Assembly: GCA_964534275.1 (NCBI GenBank)
Contig: CAZHQG010000013.1
Location: 46,214-110,213, forward strand
Direction of reading: 5' to 3'
DNA length: 64,000 nt
From: HRBIN30 sp964534275
Lineage (GTDB): Bacteria; Desulfobacterota; Binatia; HRBIN30
Numbering within the stretch: the first letter of the stretch is position 1; each line of letters starts with the position of its first letter. Shown here piece after piece: positions 8,357 to 16,016 of the stretch. The position numbers and the translations under genes were made by a program. The notes under the pieces are model-generated. The model did no database searches and was not told the origin of the DNA. It was given only the letters and a program-made list of their open reading frames with translations.

Positions 8357-10066
8357 TTACACGATGTCGTCCTGCGTCACGCGCAAAACTTCTTCGATGG
8401 TGGTAATTCCGGCCAGGACCTTCTCTGCGCCGTCTTCGCGCAACGTGTTCATCCCGTGAGCCGTGGCGGTACGCCGAATCGTGGCCGCATCGGCATTTTT
8501 CATCACCAGACTGCGGATCTCGTCATCGACGACCAACAGTTCGTGGATGCCCGTTCGCCCTCGGTAACCTTTGCCTTTGCAGTTCGCGCACCCTGGTCCT
8601 TGCTTGTATATCTCTCGGCCACCGAGTTGCTGCGGGGTGATCCCCACTTCTTCGATTTCCTCTCTAGTGGGGCGGTAGGCGACACGGCACTGAGTACAAA
8701 CGCGGCGCACGAGTCGCTGGGCCATGACTGCTATGACCGAACTGGAAACGAGAAATGGCTCGATGCCCATATCGAGCAAGCGGGTCATGGCCCCAAAGGA
8801 ATCGTTGGTGTGCAAAGTCGAAAACACCAGGTGCCCCGTCAACGCGGCCTGAATCGCGATTTCCGCGGTCTCCGTGTCGCGAATCTCGCCAACCATGATG
8901 ACATCCGGATCCTGACGCAAAATCGAGCGCAAGCCATTGGCGAAGGTCAGGTCGATTTGCGGGTTCACCTGGATTTGGCCAACTCCGTGAAGCTGGTATT
9001 CGATGGGATCCTCGATCGTGATGATGTTCTTGTCGGTCGTGTTGATTTTGGACAAGCACGCGTAAAGGGTCGTGGTTTTCCCGCTGCCAGTGGGTCCCGT
9101 CACCAAGATAATGCCGTGGCTTTGGCGAATGAGTCGGTTGACCGTTTCGAGCTTGTTCCCGGTCAACCCTAGGTCCTCGAGCTGCAATAGGGTGCTGGCG
9201 CGGTCGAGCAATCGCATCACCACGCGTTCACCGTGCGCGGTGGGCACGATGGACACGCGAATGTCGATGTCTTTTCCTGCGAGGCGGATGCGAATGCGGC
9301 CATCTTGGGGAAGGCGCTTCTCCGCAATATTCAGCCCTGCCATCACCTTCACGCGGGAAGTGATGATAGGTTGAAAGCGCTTCGGAGGGGAGAGAATGTC
9401 GTACAGAACACCGTCGATGCGGAAGCGGACCAGGAGATCGCGCTCGTACGGCTCGATATGGATATCGCTGGCACGGTCTTTTGCCGCCTGGAAAATGAGC
9501 TGATTGACAAGCCGGATGATCGGGGCCTCGTCATTCGCGTCGAGCAAGTCCTGGGGCTCTTCCAGATCGGCGAGTTCCAAGTCGAGCCGCTCGGTATCCA
9601 GGTCGTCCATCAATTCCGACGCGGAGCCAGCCGCGATCTGGTCATAGGCGTGGTTGATGGCGTCGAGGACCACTGGGGCTGGGGCGACGAATGCTTTGAC
9701 CGGGTGGCGGAGCAACACGCGCAAATCGTCGAGGGCCGCTACGTGGGTCGGGTCGGCCATGGCAACAACGACGGCGCGGCCTTCGCGGGCTACAGGCAGA
9801 AGCATGTAGCGCTTGGCAAAGTTGATCGGCACTTGCTGGACGAGGTCGAGAACGTCTTCCTGCGGAAGTTGTTCGCGGAACGGGATTCCGTAGTGTTGCG
9901 CTAGGGCGCGCGCCCACGTAGTGCTGTCGATCGCGCCCATCTCCTGCAAGACATCTCCGAGTCCCTTGCCGTCGCGTTGACGCTCCCGAGCCTTTTCGAG
10001 GACCTCCTCGGAAAGGTTTCCGTATTGAAGCAGCAACGCTTCGAGCGATCTCGCTGCAACTGCCAT
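8357..10066 (-). CDS. gspE: Type II secretion ATPase GspE
   Basis: 569 residues. The N-terminal MshEN/T2SSE domain (about 1-140) binds GspL. The RecA-like ATPase core carries Walker A GPTGSGKTT (324-332), an Asp box (IEDPIEY), Walker B (ILRQDPDVIMVGEIRD) and His box (GHLVFSTLHTND). A zinc-binding module has Cys-x2-Cys pairs at 457/460 and 493/496. It powers pseudopilus extension. It starts six bases after gspD, so the two are tightly coupled. All catalytic elements are intact. Confidence 0.98.
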   Translation of the reverse strand: MAVAARSLEALLLQYGNLSEEVLEKARERQRDGKGLGDVLQEMGAIDSTTWARALAQHYGIPFREQLPQEDVLDLVQQVPINFAKRYMLLPVAREGRAVVVAMADPTHVAALDDLRVLLRHPVKAFVAPAPVVLDAINHAYDQIAAGSASELMDDLDTERLDLELADLEEPQDLLDANDEAPIIRLVNQLIFQAAKDRASDIHIEPYERDLLVRFRIDGVLYDILSPPKRFQPIITSRVKVMAGLNIAEKRLPQDGRIRIRLAGKDIDIRVSIVPTAHGERVVMRLLDRASTLLQLEDLGLTGNKLETVNRLIRQSHGIILVTGPTGSGKTTTLYACLSKINTTDKNIITIEDPIEYQLHGVGQIQVNPQIDLTFANGLRSILRQDPDVIMVGEIRDTETAEIAIQAALTGHLVFSTLHTNDSFGAMTRLLDMGIEPFLVSSSVIAVMAQRLVRRVCTQCRVAYRPTREEIEEVGITPQQLGGREIYKQGPGCANCKGKGYRGRTGIHELLVVDDEIRSLVMKNADAATIRRTATAHGMNTLREDGAEKVLAGITTIEEVLRVTQDDIV

Positions 10067-10072
10067 CGAACT

Positions 10073-12931
10073 TTACCCGAGCTGCCAGCTCCGCTCGCTC
10101 AGCACAGCACCTTCGACTGGTTCACGCCAGTGCAGAAACGTTGGAGGATTGTTGCTGACCCGCATGCCCTCAGGATACGCTGCAAACGCTTCCGTAGGTG
10201 TTTCGAATACTTCCAAGCAAATGTACTTAGCACGATACGCGTCGCTCTCGAACCGGTAAACGGCTCCCTTTTGAAACTTTCGGGCAAGCGGGGCACTGCT
10301 CGGCACGGCAAGCGCTACAAGGCCGTTGTTTCCTTCGAGACTGGGAAGCGGACTTCCAGAATCGTCTAGAAGGGCGAGCAAGACGTAGCGGTTCGACGTG
10401 GACCCTCCACCGTCTCTGGCTCCTGAGGTTCCCTTGCTCAACGGTTCCTCTTCTAGCTTTGGCTTTTGCCCATTCGCATCGGGTGGAGCAGGCGAATCAG
10501 CCCCGGGCTTGTAGACCTCTATGCGTGATCGCCCTTTCCGCTCGCCCGCGTCACGGTCTTCTGGGGGAGGTTCGATCGAGGGCCGCACCTCCCAGGACGG
10601 AGCATACAACTGTTCCCAACGGGGCGGACGCTGCCCCATTTCTTCGTACGGCTTGCGCAGCACTCGATCCCGCTCGGACACGGCCACGTTTCGTTGGTCA
10701 CGTTCGTTGCGGATAATGTGGGGCGTCAAGAAAATCAGCAGGTTCGTCTTGCGGTTCCGGGTGGAATCGAACCGGAAGGCGTTGCCAATGACTGGAATGT
10801 CCCCCAAAAACGGCACCTTGCTTACGTTCTTGCCCCGCGCCTCGAACATAATGCCACCGATGACGACGGTTTGCCCGTCCCGCGTCACTACACTGGTTGT
10901 TGCAGATCGGATCGTGGTTGTGGGCCCCAATTGCGGGTCGTTCGAGATCACGTCGGACACTTCCTGGAAAATGTCCAAACGCACCTGCCCCCCTTCGGAA
11001 ATCTGCGGGGTCAATCGAAGTGTAATACCGACGTCGCGCCGCTCGATGGTGGCGAAGGTGTTGCTCAAGTTCACGTCGCTGGTTGCCCGGCTGGCAATGA
11101 ACGGCACGTTTTGCCCGGATACGATCTCGGCCGGCTGATTGTCCGTGGTCAGCACCGTGGGCGCGGAAAGAATGTTTGCGTCCGAGCGACTTTCCAAGGC
11201 GCGCAACAATGCCTGCTGGGCCGGAATGGTGACGCCGTTGACCGTTACGGTTTGGGAACTGGCAGCGGCCAGGACCAACCCAGACAAATTCGTCGGATTG
11301 AGTAGTTGGTTGATGTCGCCGCGCAAATTCGTCCGGCCAAACCCCACTCCATTGGGTATTTCCGTGGCTCCCTGCAATTCGATCCCAAGCTCTCGGGTCA
11401 GATCTAGCGAGACCTCGGCGATAATCGCCTCCACGTAGACCTGCCGCCGTCGGACGTCGAGTTTTTCGATGACTTCCCGCAGCGTCTCGAAGTCTTGCGG
11501 TGAAGCATTGATGATCAACGCATTGGTGGCCGGGTCTGCACTGATGCGCACCTGACCTTCGAACTCGCTTTGCTGTCCGGGTTGCCCGCCAGCGGTACCG
11601 GCAGCGGTGCCGGCCAGGCCCGGGCGCCGTCCTGCCAAGGACCCAGCTGCACCAAAGCCGGTTTGTCCCAGACCGAGTCCGATCCCAGGCGCAACGCCCC
11701 CAAATCCGAAGCCGCCGAGCCCCGGAGCAAAGCCGCCAAAGCCCGTAGTGCCGAATCCACCAAGGCCGAATCCACCGCCGAAACGGCTCCCTCCGATTCC
11801 CCCGACGCCACCGCGGAGCCCGCCAAACCCTCCGAAACCGCCGCGCAGCCCACCAATTCCACCGAAACCAAACGGGCTAAAGCCACCAAAGCCAGCTCCG
11901 GCCCCGACGAGCGACGACAAAACCGGAATGAGTTCGAACGCGTTGGCGTACTTTAGGTAGTACACATGGATTCGCCCCGTTCCTAAAGGCAAAGGCACGT
12001 CCAAACGGGCAATCAAATCCTTGATTCGGCGCGCCTCAGCGGGTCCGGCAACGAGGATCAAAGAGTTGGTGCGTTCATCGGGAATGATCTTGAAGGCGCG
12101 CTCCGGAGTGACGCCACCACTAATGGCTTGACCCGTGGCTGCGCCTGTCCCACCGGGCCGGGGAGCTGTTCCTCGGCGCAACCGTGCGTCGGGGGCCGCT
12201 CCCGGCTGAGTGGCGGGAGCGCCCGCAGTTTGCGCACTGGGTTCTTCGAGAAGTTGCTGCAGGAGAGCCGCAATATCGCCGGCAAATGCATAATTCAGGC
12301 GTACTACCTCGATTTCCTGCTGTTGCCCTTCGACATCCAGTTGGGAGAGAATTTTCGCCAGGCGGTCCGTTTGCGCCGCGGTGTCGATGATGATCAACGT
12401 GTTCGTCGGCGTGTAAGCAGTCAGCAGCCCGTCCGGCGAAGCGAGCGGTTGCAGAATGGCAACCATGTTGTTTGCGTCCACGTACTTGAGCCGTATGAGC
12501 CGGGTGATGTACTCGTCGCGCGGTTGCGGCCGTGCCTCCGGCAGTACCGTGTCGATCGTGGACGTCTTGGCGTCTTTCGTGGGAAGGATCTTGATAATCG
12601 ATCCCGAGGGTACGGTCGTAAACCCCTTCACTTGAAGGACCGACTGGAACACCAGGTAGGCTTCGTCGACGGAAATCTTTCCTGGGGAAATGATGGTGAC
12701 TTTGCCCCGTACTTTTTCGTCGACGATGAAATTTTTGCCGGTAATGTCACTGATGAATTTCACCAGGACGGCGATGTCGACGTCCTGAAAATTCATCGTG
12801 ATCTTTGCCGGTTCCGTGTCGTCCCCCTCTGGCTCCGCGGGTACGTTTTGCGCAAACGCGGTGACCACCGCCAGCAGTAACGTTGCAGTAAAGCCGCTTG
12901 CTGCGGAACGCATCATTCCCCTACGCCACAT
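10073..12931 (-). CDS. gspD: Type II secretion outer-membrane secretin GspD with a glycine/phenylalanine-rich insert
   Basis: 952 residues, longer than the typical 650-750. A signal peptide ends near residue 28 (AFA). N0 follows (about 42-115), then N1 and N2 (about 140-235). A Gly/Ala/Pro linker (about 231-275) leads to N3, whose two halves (276-345 and 455-492) are separated by a 108-residue Gly/Phe-rich insert (344-451). The secretin barrel domain runs from about 495 to 740 (VYVEAIIAEVSL through LLIFLTPHII). After it comes a ~210-residue C-terminal extension: a charged Pro-rich part and a final domain of ~100 residues. The usual S-domain for pilotin binding is much shorter, so this tail is unexplained. 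The signal peptide is followed by acidic residues, and I see no lipobox. Confidence 0.96.
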   Translation of the reverse strand: MWRRGMMRSAASGFTATLLLAVVTAFAQNVPAEPEGDDTEPAKITMNFQDVDIAVLVKFISDITGKNFIVDEKVRGKVTIISPGKISVDEAYLVFQSVLQVKGFTTVPSGSIIKILPTKDAKTSTIDTVLPEARPQPRDEYITRLIRLKYVDANNMVAILQPLASPDGLLTAYTPTNTLIIIDTAAQTDRLAKILSQLDVEGQQQEIEVVRLNYAFAGDIAALLQQLLEEPSAQTAGAPATQPGAAPDARLRRGTAPRPGGTGAATGQAISGGVTPERAFKIIPDERTNSLILVAGPAEARRIKDLIARLDVPLPLGTGRIHVYYLKYANAFELIPVLSSLVGAGAGFGGFSPFGFGGIGGLRGGFGGFGGLRGGVGGIGGSRFGGGFGLGGFGTTGFGGFAPGLGGFGFGGVAPGIGLGLGQTGFGAAGSLAGRRPGLAGTAAGTAGGQPGQQSEFEGQVRISADPATNALIINASPQDFETLREVIEKLDVRRRQVYVEAIIAEVSLDLTRELGIELQGATEIPNGVGFGRTNLRGDINQLLNPTNLSGLVLAAASSQTVTVNGVTIPAQQALLRALESRSDANILSAPTVLTTDNQPAEIVSGQNVPFIASRATSDVNLSNTFATIERRDVGITLRLTPQISEGGQVRLDIFQEVSDVISNDPQLGPTTTIRSATTSVVTRDGQTVVIGGIMFEARGKNVSKVPFLGDIPVIGNAFRFDSTRNRKTNLLIFLTPHIIRNERDQRNVAVSERDRVLRKPYEEMGQRPPRWEQLYAPSWEVRPSIEPPPEDRDAGERKGRSRIEVYKPGADSPAPPDANGQKPKLEEEPLSKGTSGARDGGGSTSNRYVLLALLDDSGSPLPSLEGNNGLVALAVPSSAPLARKFQKGAVYRFESDAYRAKYICLEVFETPTEAFAAYPEGMRVSNNPPTFLHWREPVEGAVLSERSWQLG
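11579..11902 (-). repeat. Low-complexity Gly/Phe-rich coding repeat within gspD
   Basis: This encodes residues 344-451 of GspD: irregular GGFGG, GGLRGG and GGIGG units with interspersed Phe, Arg, Leu and Pro. On the DNA it appears as imperfect repeats rich in CCG/CCA/AAG triplets on the plus strand. It interrupts the N3 domain. Short Gly-rich loops at this point are known in GspD, but here the loop exceeds 100 residues. Confidence 0.85.
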
Positions 12932-12953
12932 ACCACCCTCTTCTCCCGGCCTT

Positions 12954-13871
12954 TCAACGGATCCGATACACCGTCTCGAACGGCTGCTTGTTCCGGATGC
13001 CTGCTACTTTGATCTCGGTTGTGTTGCGAAGCTCTTGGAACAGAGCCAATGCCTTTGCCGGATCGCTTAGGTCTTGACCATTGATACTCTGGATGACGTC
13101 GCCGTTACGCAGCCCGAGCTGCTCGAAAATGCTCCCTTGCCGGATGGCAAACAACCGGAACCCCGTCGACTGCCCGTTTTCAAAATGGGGAACCGCACGC
13201 ATCTGGGTAAGAAGCTGGTTCATGTTGTCGAGTTGCCGATCGACCTCGGCACGATCGATGTGGTACTCGTTCTCGCCCACTCGCTGGATGTGGGGATTGG
13301 GCGCAACTGTCGGGGCTGTTGGATCCGGAACCGTCGTTGGGAAGGACGCGTTCACGATGACCCGCTGTCCCCCAGGCGAAATCCCACCAGGAGCGCCTCC
13401 ACCCGGCTGCGCAATTTCCAAGATTTCGTCGAAGCCCCCTCGATCGAGTACCACGTGATCCCAATTGATTTGTTTTACGGTGGCCGGACCAGGCACCTGG
13501 TCGCCAATCCGGTAAACCTCTTGTTTGTGACTGGCGAGATCCTCGATGACACAGTACGAGGGGCCGCGGGTATGAATGGACACGCCCCAAAGCTTCAAGT
13601 TGAGCTTGGTGGGCGGCGGAGGCACGTCTACCTTGACCTCCTCCACGGGCTTTGCCGGGTTGAAAATGTCCCGCGTACTAATGGCGGCATAGGCCGCGAG
13701 CGGGCGCTTGGGCGGCTTGGCAATCGGTGGAGGGGGCGGTTTGAGGCGAACCTCCGGCGGCAAAGCCAAACGGGCAGCAATTGCAGCGCTCACCGCAGAA
13801 GCCCCCAGATAGGCCACGACCGTCAGCAAAGCAAAGTTGACCCACACGAGGTAACGTGGCGAGAGCTTCAT
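12954..13871 (-). CDS. gspC: Type II secretion inner-membrane clamp protein GspC
   Basis: 305 residues, first gene of the operon. One N-terminal membrane helix (about 10-33) is followed by a Pro-rich linker (PPPPPIAKPPKRP). The homology-region domain that binds secretin N0 comes next (about 65-150, with 'FNPAKP' and 'LWGVSIHTRGPSYCVIED'). A second linker leads to a C-terminal PDZ domain (about 235-300, with 'GLRNGDVIQSINGQDL'). The PDZ version, rather than a coiled coil, is the form linked to substrate recognition in Vibrio and Erwinia. It lies 22 bases before gspD. Confidence 0.95.
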   Translation of the reverse strand: MKLSPRYLVWVNFALLTVVAYLGASAVSAAIAARLALPPEVRLKPPPPPIAKPPKRPLAAYAAISTRDIFNPAKPVEEVKVDVPPPPTKLNLKLWGVSIHTRGPSYCVIEDLASHKQEVYRIGDQVPGPATVKQINWDHVVLDRGGFDEILEIAQPGGGAPGGISPGGQRVIVNASFPTTVPDPTAPTVAPNPHIQRVGENEYHIDRAEVDRQLDNMNQLLTQMRAVPHFENGQSTGFRLFAIRQGSIFEQLGLRNGDVIQSINGQDLSDPAKALALFQELRNTTEIKVAGIRNKQPFETVYRIR

Positions 13872-13894
13872 CGTGCCAACCAGAGGTGCTGTGG

Positions 13895-13924
13895 TCTATA
13901 GACGAAGCTTGTTTGCGGATTCAA
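13895..13924 (-). promoter_or_regulatory. Putative sigma-70-type promoter for the gsp operon
   Basis: Read on the minus strand: TTGAAT (13924-13919), an 18-base spacer, then TATAGA (13900-13895), about 24 bases before the gspC ATG. Four of six bases match in each box. It lies in the only sizeable gap upstream of gspC. Confidence 0.35.
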
Positions 13925-13939
13925 GCAAAGTTGCTGCCG

Positions 13940-13968
13940 TTGACTGCTCGTACCCATGCGAGTACGTT
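13940..13968 (+). promoter_or_regulatory. Putative sigma-70-type promoter for the Fe-S/tetrapyrrole operon
   Basis: TTGACT (13940-13945), a 17-base spacer and TACGTT (13963-13968). It lies about 130 bases before the start at 14097 and is back-to-back with the candidate gsp promoter. The spacer holds a CTCG/CGAG dyad. The -35 box is good and the -10 box weak. Confidence 0.4.
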
Positions 13969-14096
13969 GCCAAGACGTCAGCGTTGTTTAGATCTTCAAC
14001 GTGGACGAGGCGCGGCAGAAAACAAGCCGACTGCAGCGGAGCTCGGCTGCAGTCATGGACTCAAAGGCAGAAACCCTTTTAGGAGGTGTAGAGCAA

Positions 14097-14489
14097 ATGA
14101 GCGAAATGCATCGGCAAGAGCAGGCGCAGACCGAACCGGTCGCGCCGGTTACACTTACCCCTGTCGCGGTGGAGCAAACAAAACTCGCGCTGCAACGTCG
14201 AGGACTCGATGGGGGCGTTTTGCGGGTCGGGGTGACCGGCGGCGGCTGCTCTGGTTTTCAGTACTCCTTGTCCGTCGAGCCGCAAAGTAAGCCTGGTGAC
14301 GTGGTGGTAGAGCAGGATGGAGTCCGCATTGCCGTGGATGCCGAAGCCCTACCCTACCTCAAAGGCACCCTGATCGATTACGTTCAAGGCTTGCACAGCG
14401 CTGGCTTCAAGTTCGTGAACCCGAACGCTGCACGCACGTGCGGCTGTGGATCCTCGTTTTCCGTCGAGGCGACCCAGGAGAACCACTGA
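14097..14489 (+). CDS. Iron-sulfur cluster carrier, HesB/IscA/ErpA family
   Basis: 130 residues from the ATG at 14097, chosen for the AGGAGGTG eight bases before it; in-frame codons further up lack such a site. The A-type carrier signature is complete: Gly-Gly-Gly-Cys-Ser-Gly-Phe near residue 44 and a C-terminal Cys-Gly-Cys-Gly-Ser-Ser-Phe. These are the three cysteines that hold the cluster. An extra ~20-residue N-terminal tail rich in Glu/Gln/Pro is not part of the fold. It is first in the tetrapyrrole operon. A supply of clusters to the operon's products or to siroheme enzymes is plausible but inferred. The sequence does not decide between IscA, ErpA and HesB. Confidence 0.92.
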   Translation: MSEMHRQEQAQTEPVAPVTLTPVAVEQTKLALQRRGLDGGVLRVGVTGGGCSGFQYSLSVEPQSKPGDVVVEQDGVRIAVDAEALPYLKGTLIDYVQGLHSAGFKFVNPNAARTCGCGSSFSVEATQENH

Positions 14490-14520
14490 GCAAGAAGGAA
14501 CTGCGGACTTCAGGAAGCAA

Positions 14521-15186
14521 ATGAAGTATTTCCCGCTTCTCCTCGATTTGCGCGGGCGCTCGTGCGTGGTCATCGGTGGAGGCAGCGCCGCACTGCAAAA
14601 ATGCCGGATTCTTCTGGACGCTGGTGCGAGGATCACGTTAGTCAGCCCGCGAATTTTGCCGGAGTTGGCAGACTTGTTGCGTTCCGGTGCAGGCACCCAC
14701 GTGCCCCGCGTGTACCAGCGGGGCGACTTGTCCGGTCATGTCCTCGCGGTGGTCGCAACCAACGACCAAGCTGTTCAAGAGGCCGCAGCGCACGAGGCTG
14801 AACAACTGGGCATTCTGATCAACGTCGTGGACAACCCGAAGCGATGTTCCTTCATCATGCCTGCCATTTTGAGTCGCGGCGATCTCACCATTGCCGTGAG
14901 CACTGCGGGGCGTTCGCCCGGATTTTCCGGGGCGCTCCGTGACCGGCTCGCTGAGTTGCTCGGGCCGGAGTACGCTCGCGCCGTCGAGGTAGCGGCGCGG
15001 CTTCGAGAGCGGTGGCAGCGCCAGTCGATCCCTCTGACGGAGCGTCGCCGGCGAGCCCGATGCTTGCTTGACGAAGAGTTTTTGGCGGCCCTGCGACGCG
15101 ACGACTGGTCACTGGTTCAGCGCCACCTAGAGCAAGTCGAAGGAGAACCAATTTCTTTGGCAGAGCTGGGGGTGGAGTCTTCGTGA
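14521..15186 (+). CDS. Precorrin-2 dehydrogenase / sirohydrochlorin ferrochelatase (CysG N-terminal/Met8 family)
   Basis: 221 residues from the ATG at 14521 (AGGA six bases upstream). It begins with the typical 'YFPLLLDLRGRSCVVIGGGSAALQKCRILLDAGA', here split by the NAD-binding Gly-Gly-Gly-Ser loop. It has the conserved 'VDNPKRCSFIMPAIL' stretch and 'VSTAGRSPGFSGALRDRL'. It oxidises precorrin-2 to sirohydrochlorin and may insert iron to give siroheme. It lacks the methyltransferase half of CysG, which is encoded three genes later as CobA-HemD. The stop TGA overlaps the GTG start of hemX (GTGA). Confidence 0.95.
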   Translation: MKYFPLLLDLRGRSCVVIGGGSAALQKCRILLDAGARITLVSPRILPELADLLRSGAGTHVPRVYQRGDLSGHVLAVVATNDQAVQEAAAHEAEQLGILINVVDNPKRCSFIMPAILSRGDLTIAVSTAGRSPGFSGALRDRLAELLGPEYARAVEVAARLRERWQRQSIPLTERRRRARCLLDEEFLAALRRDDWSLVQRHLEQVEGEPISLAELGVESS

Positions 15187-16016
15187 CGGCACTGACACTG
15201 CTATTCGCAGTTGCCGCGTACTTGGTCGCAACTGGAGCGTTCCTGGCGCACGTGATTTTCGGCAAGTCTGCGTTGCGCCGCTGGGCCCATGCTGGACTGG
15301 CTACCGGTGCTGCCTTGCATTTGATCGCACTCGGCAGCCGCGTTGCCGTATTCGGGTACCAAGCCCTGGCACCGCTTCCGGAACAGCTCTCGCTCATCGC
15401 GCTGCTAGCAGTGTCGGTGTACCTTGGCGTGGCCTTACGCGCTCCACTCACGGCGGCGGGCGCCGTGCTAGCTCCACTTGCGTTTCTGGCGAGCTTATCT
15501 GCCTACTACTTCGAGCAAGGCCCTATGCCTGGACCCACAGGGTCTGGAGGATTTTGGCTTGCCATTCATGTGGGGCACACGTTGCTTGGTTATGCCGTGT
15601 TTGCGTTGTCGTTTTGCTTGAGCTTGGCCTACCTCTTTCAGGAGCACCAACTCAAAAGCAAAGCGCGAACGGGCGTGTTCCGCCGGCTCCCTCCTCTCGA
15701 AACCTTGGATCAATGGAATCATCGCTTTGTTGCCTGGGGCTTCGTGTTCTTCACCATCGGGATCCTCAGTGGTTCGTGGCTTGCCCAGCGAGCTTGGGGG
15801 GCGCTTTGGTCGTGGGACCCGGTACAAACCTGGTCTGGCATAGCGTGGTTGCTTTATGCTGGGTTGCTTCATGCGCGCTCCGTGGGGTGGCGAGGAAAGC
15901 GGGCTGCGCAGCTCATCGTGCTTTCGTTTTTGTTGCTGCTTGCATCCTTTATCGGAGTCAACACGCTGCTTCCGGGGAGGCACGGGATCCAAACATCATG
16001 GAGTCACAGCTCCTGA
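15183..16016 (+). CDS. hemX: HemX/CcsA-type membrane protein with WWD-like haem-handling motif
   Basis: 277 residues, GTG start overlapping the previous stop. About eight transmembrane helices. The motif 'WSWDPVQTW' at residues 209-217 is the tryptophan-rich, haem-binding signature of the CcsA/CcmC/CcmF superfamily. Conserved His residues flank it. Proteins of this type directly before hemA are called HemX, which in Bacillus lowers glutamyl-tRNA reductase levels. CcsA proper belongs to cytochrome c maturation System II, but this window has System I genes, so the hem role is more likely. It overlaps hemA by 19 bases. Confidence 0.88.
   Translation: MTALTLLFAVAAYLVATGAFLAHVIFGKSALRRWAHAGLATGAALHLIALGSRVAVFGYQALAPLPEQLSLIALLAVSVYLGVALRAPLTAAGAVLAPLAFLASLSAYYFEQGPMPGPTGSGGFWLAIHVGHTLLGYAVFALSFCLSLAYLFQEHQLKSKARTGVFRRLPPLETLDQWNHRFVAWGFVFFTIGILSGSWLAQRAWGALWSWDPVQTWSGIAWLLYAGLLHARSVGWRGKRAAQLIVLSFLLLLASFIGVNTLLPGRHGIQTSWSHSS

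Noticed and set aside
11570..11960. Plus-strand Pro/Ala/Lys-rich frames resembling collagen-like or linker proteins
   Set aside because: They are the antisense of the Gly/Phe repeat of gspD; the low complexity arises from the repeat.
15183..16016. CcsA of cytochrome c maturation System II
   Set aside because: No ResB/Ccs1 gene is nearby, the gene is coupled to hemA, and System I genes are present; HemX is the better reading.
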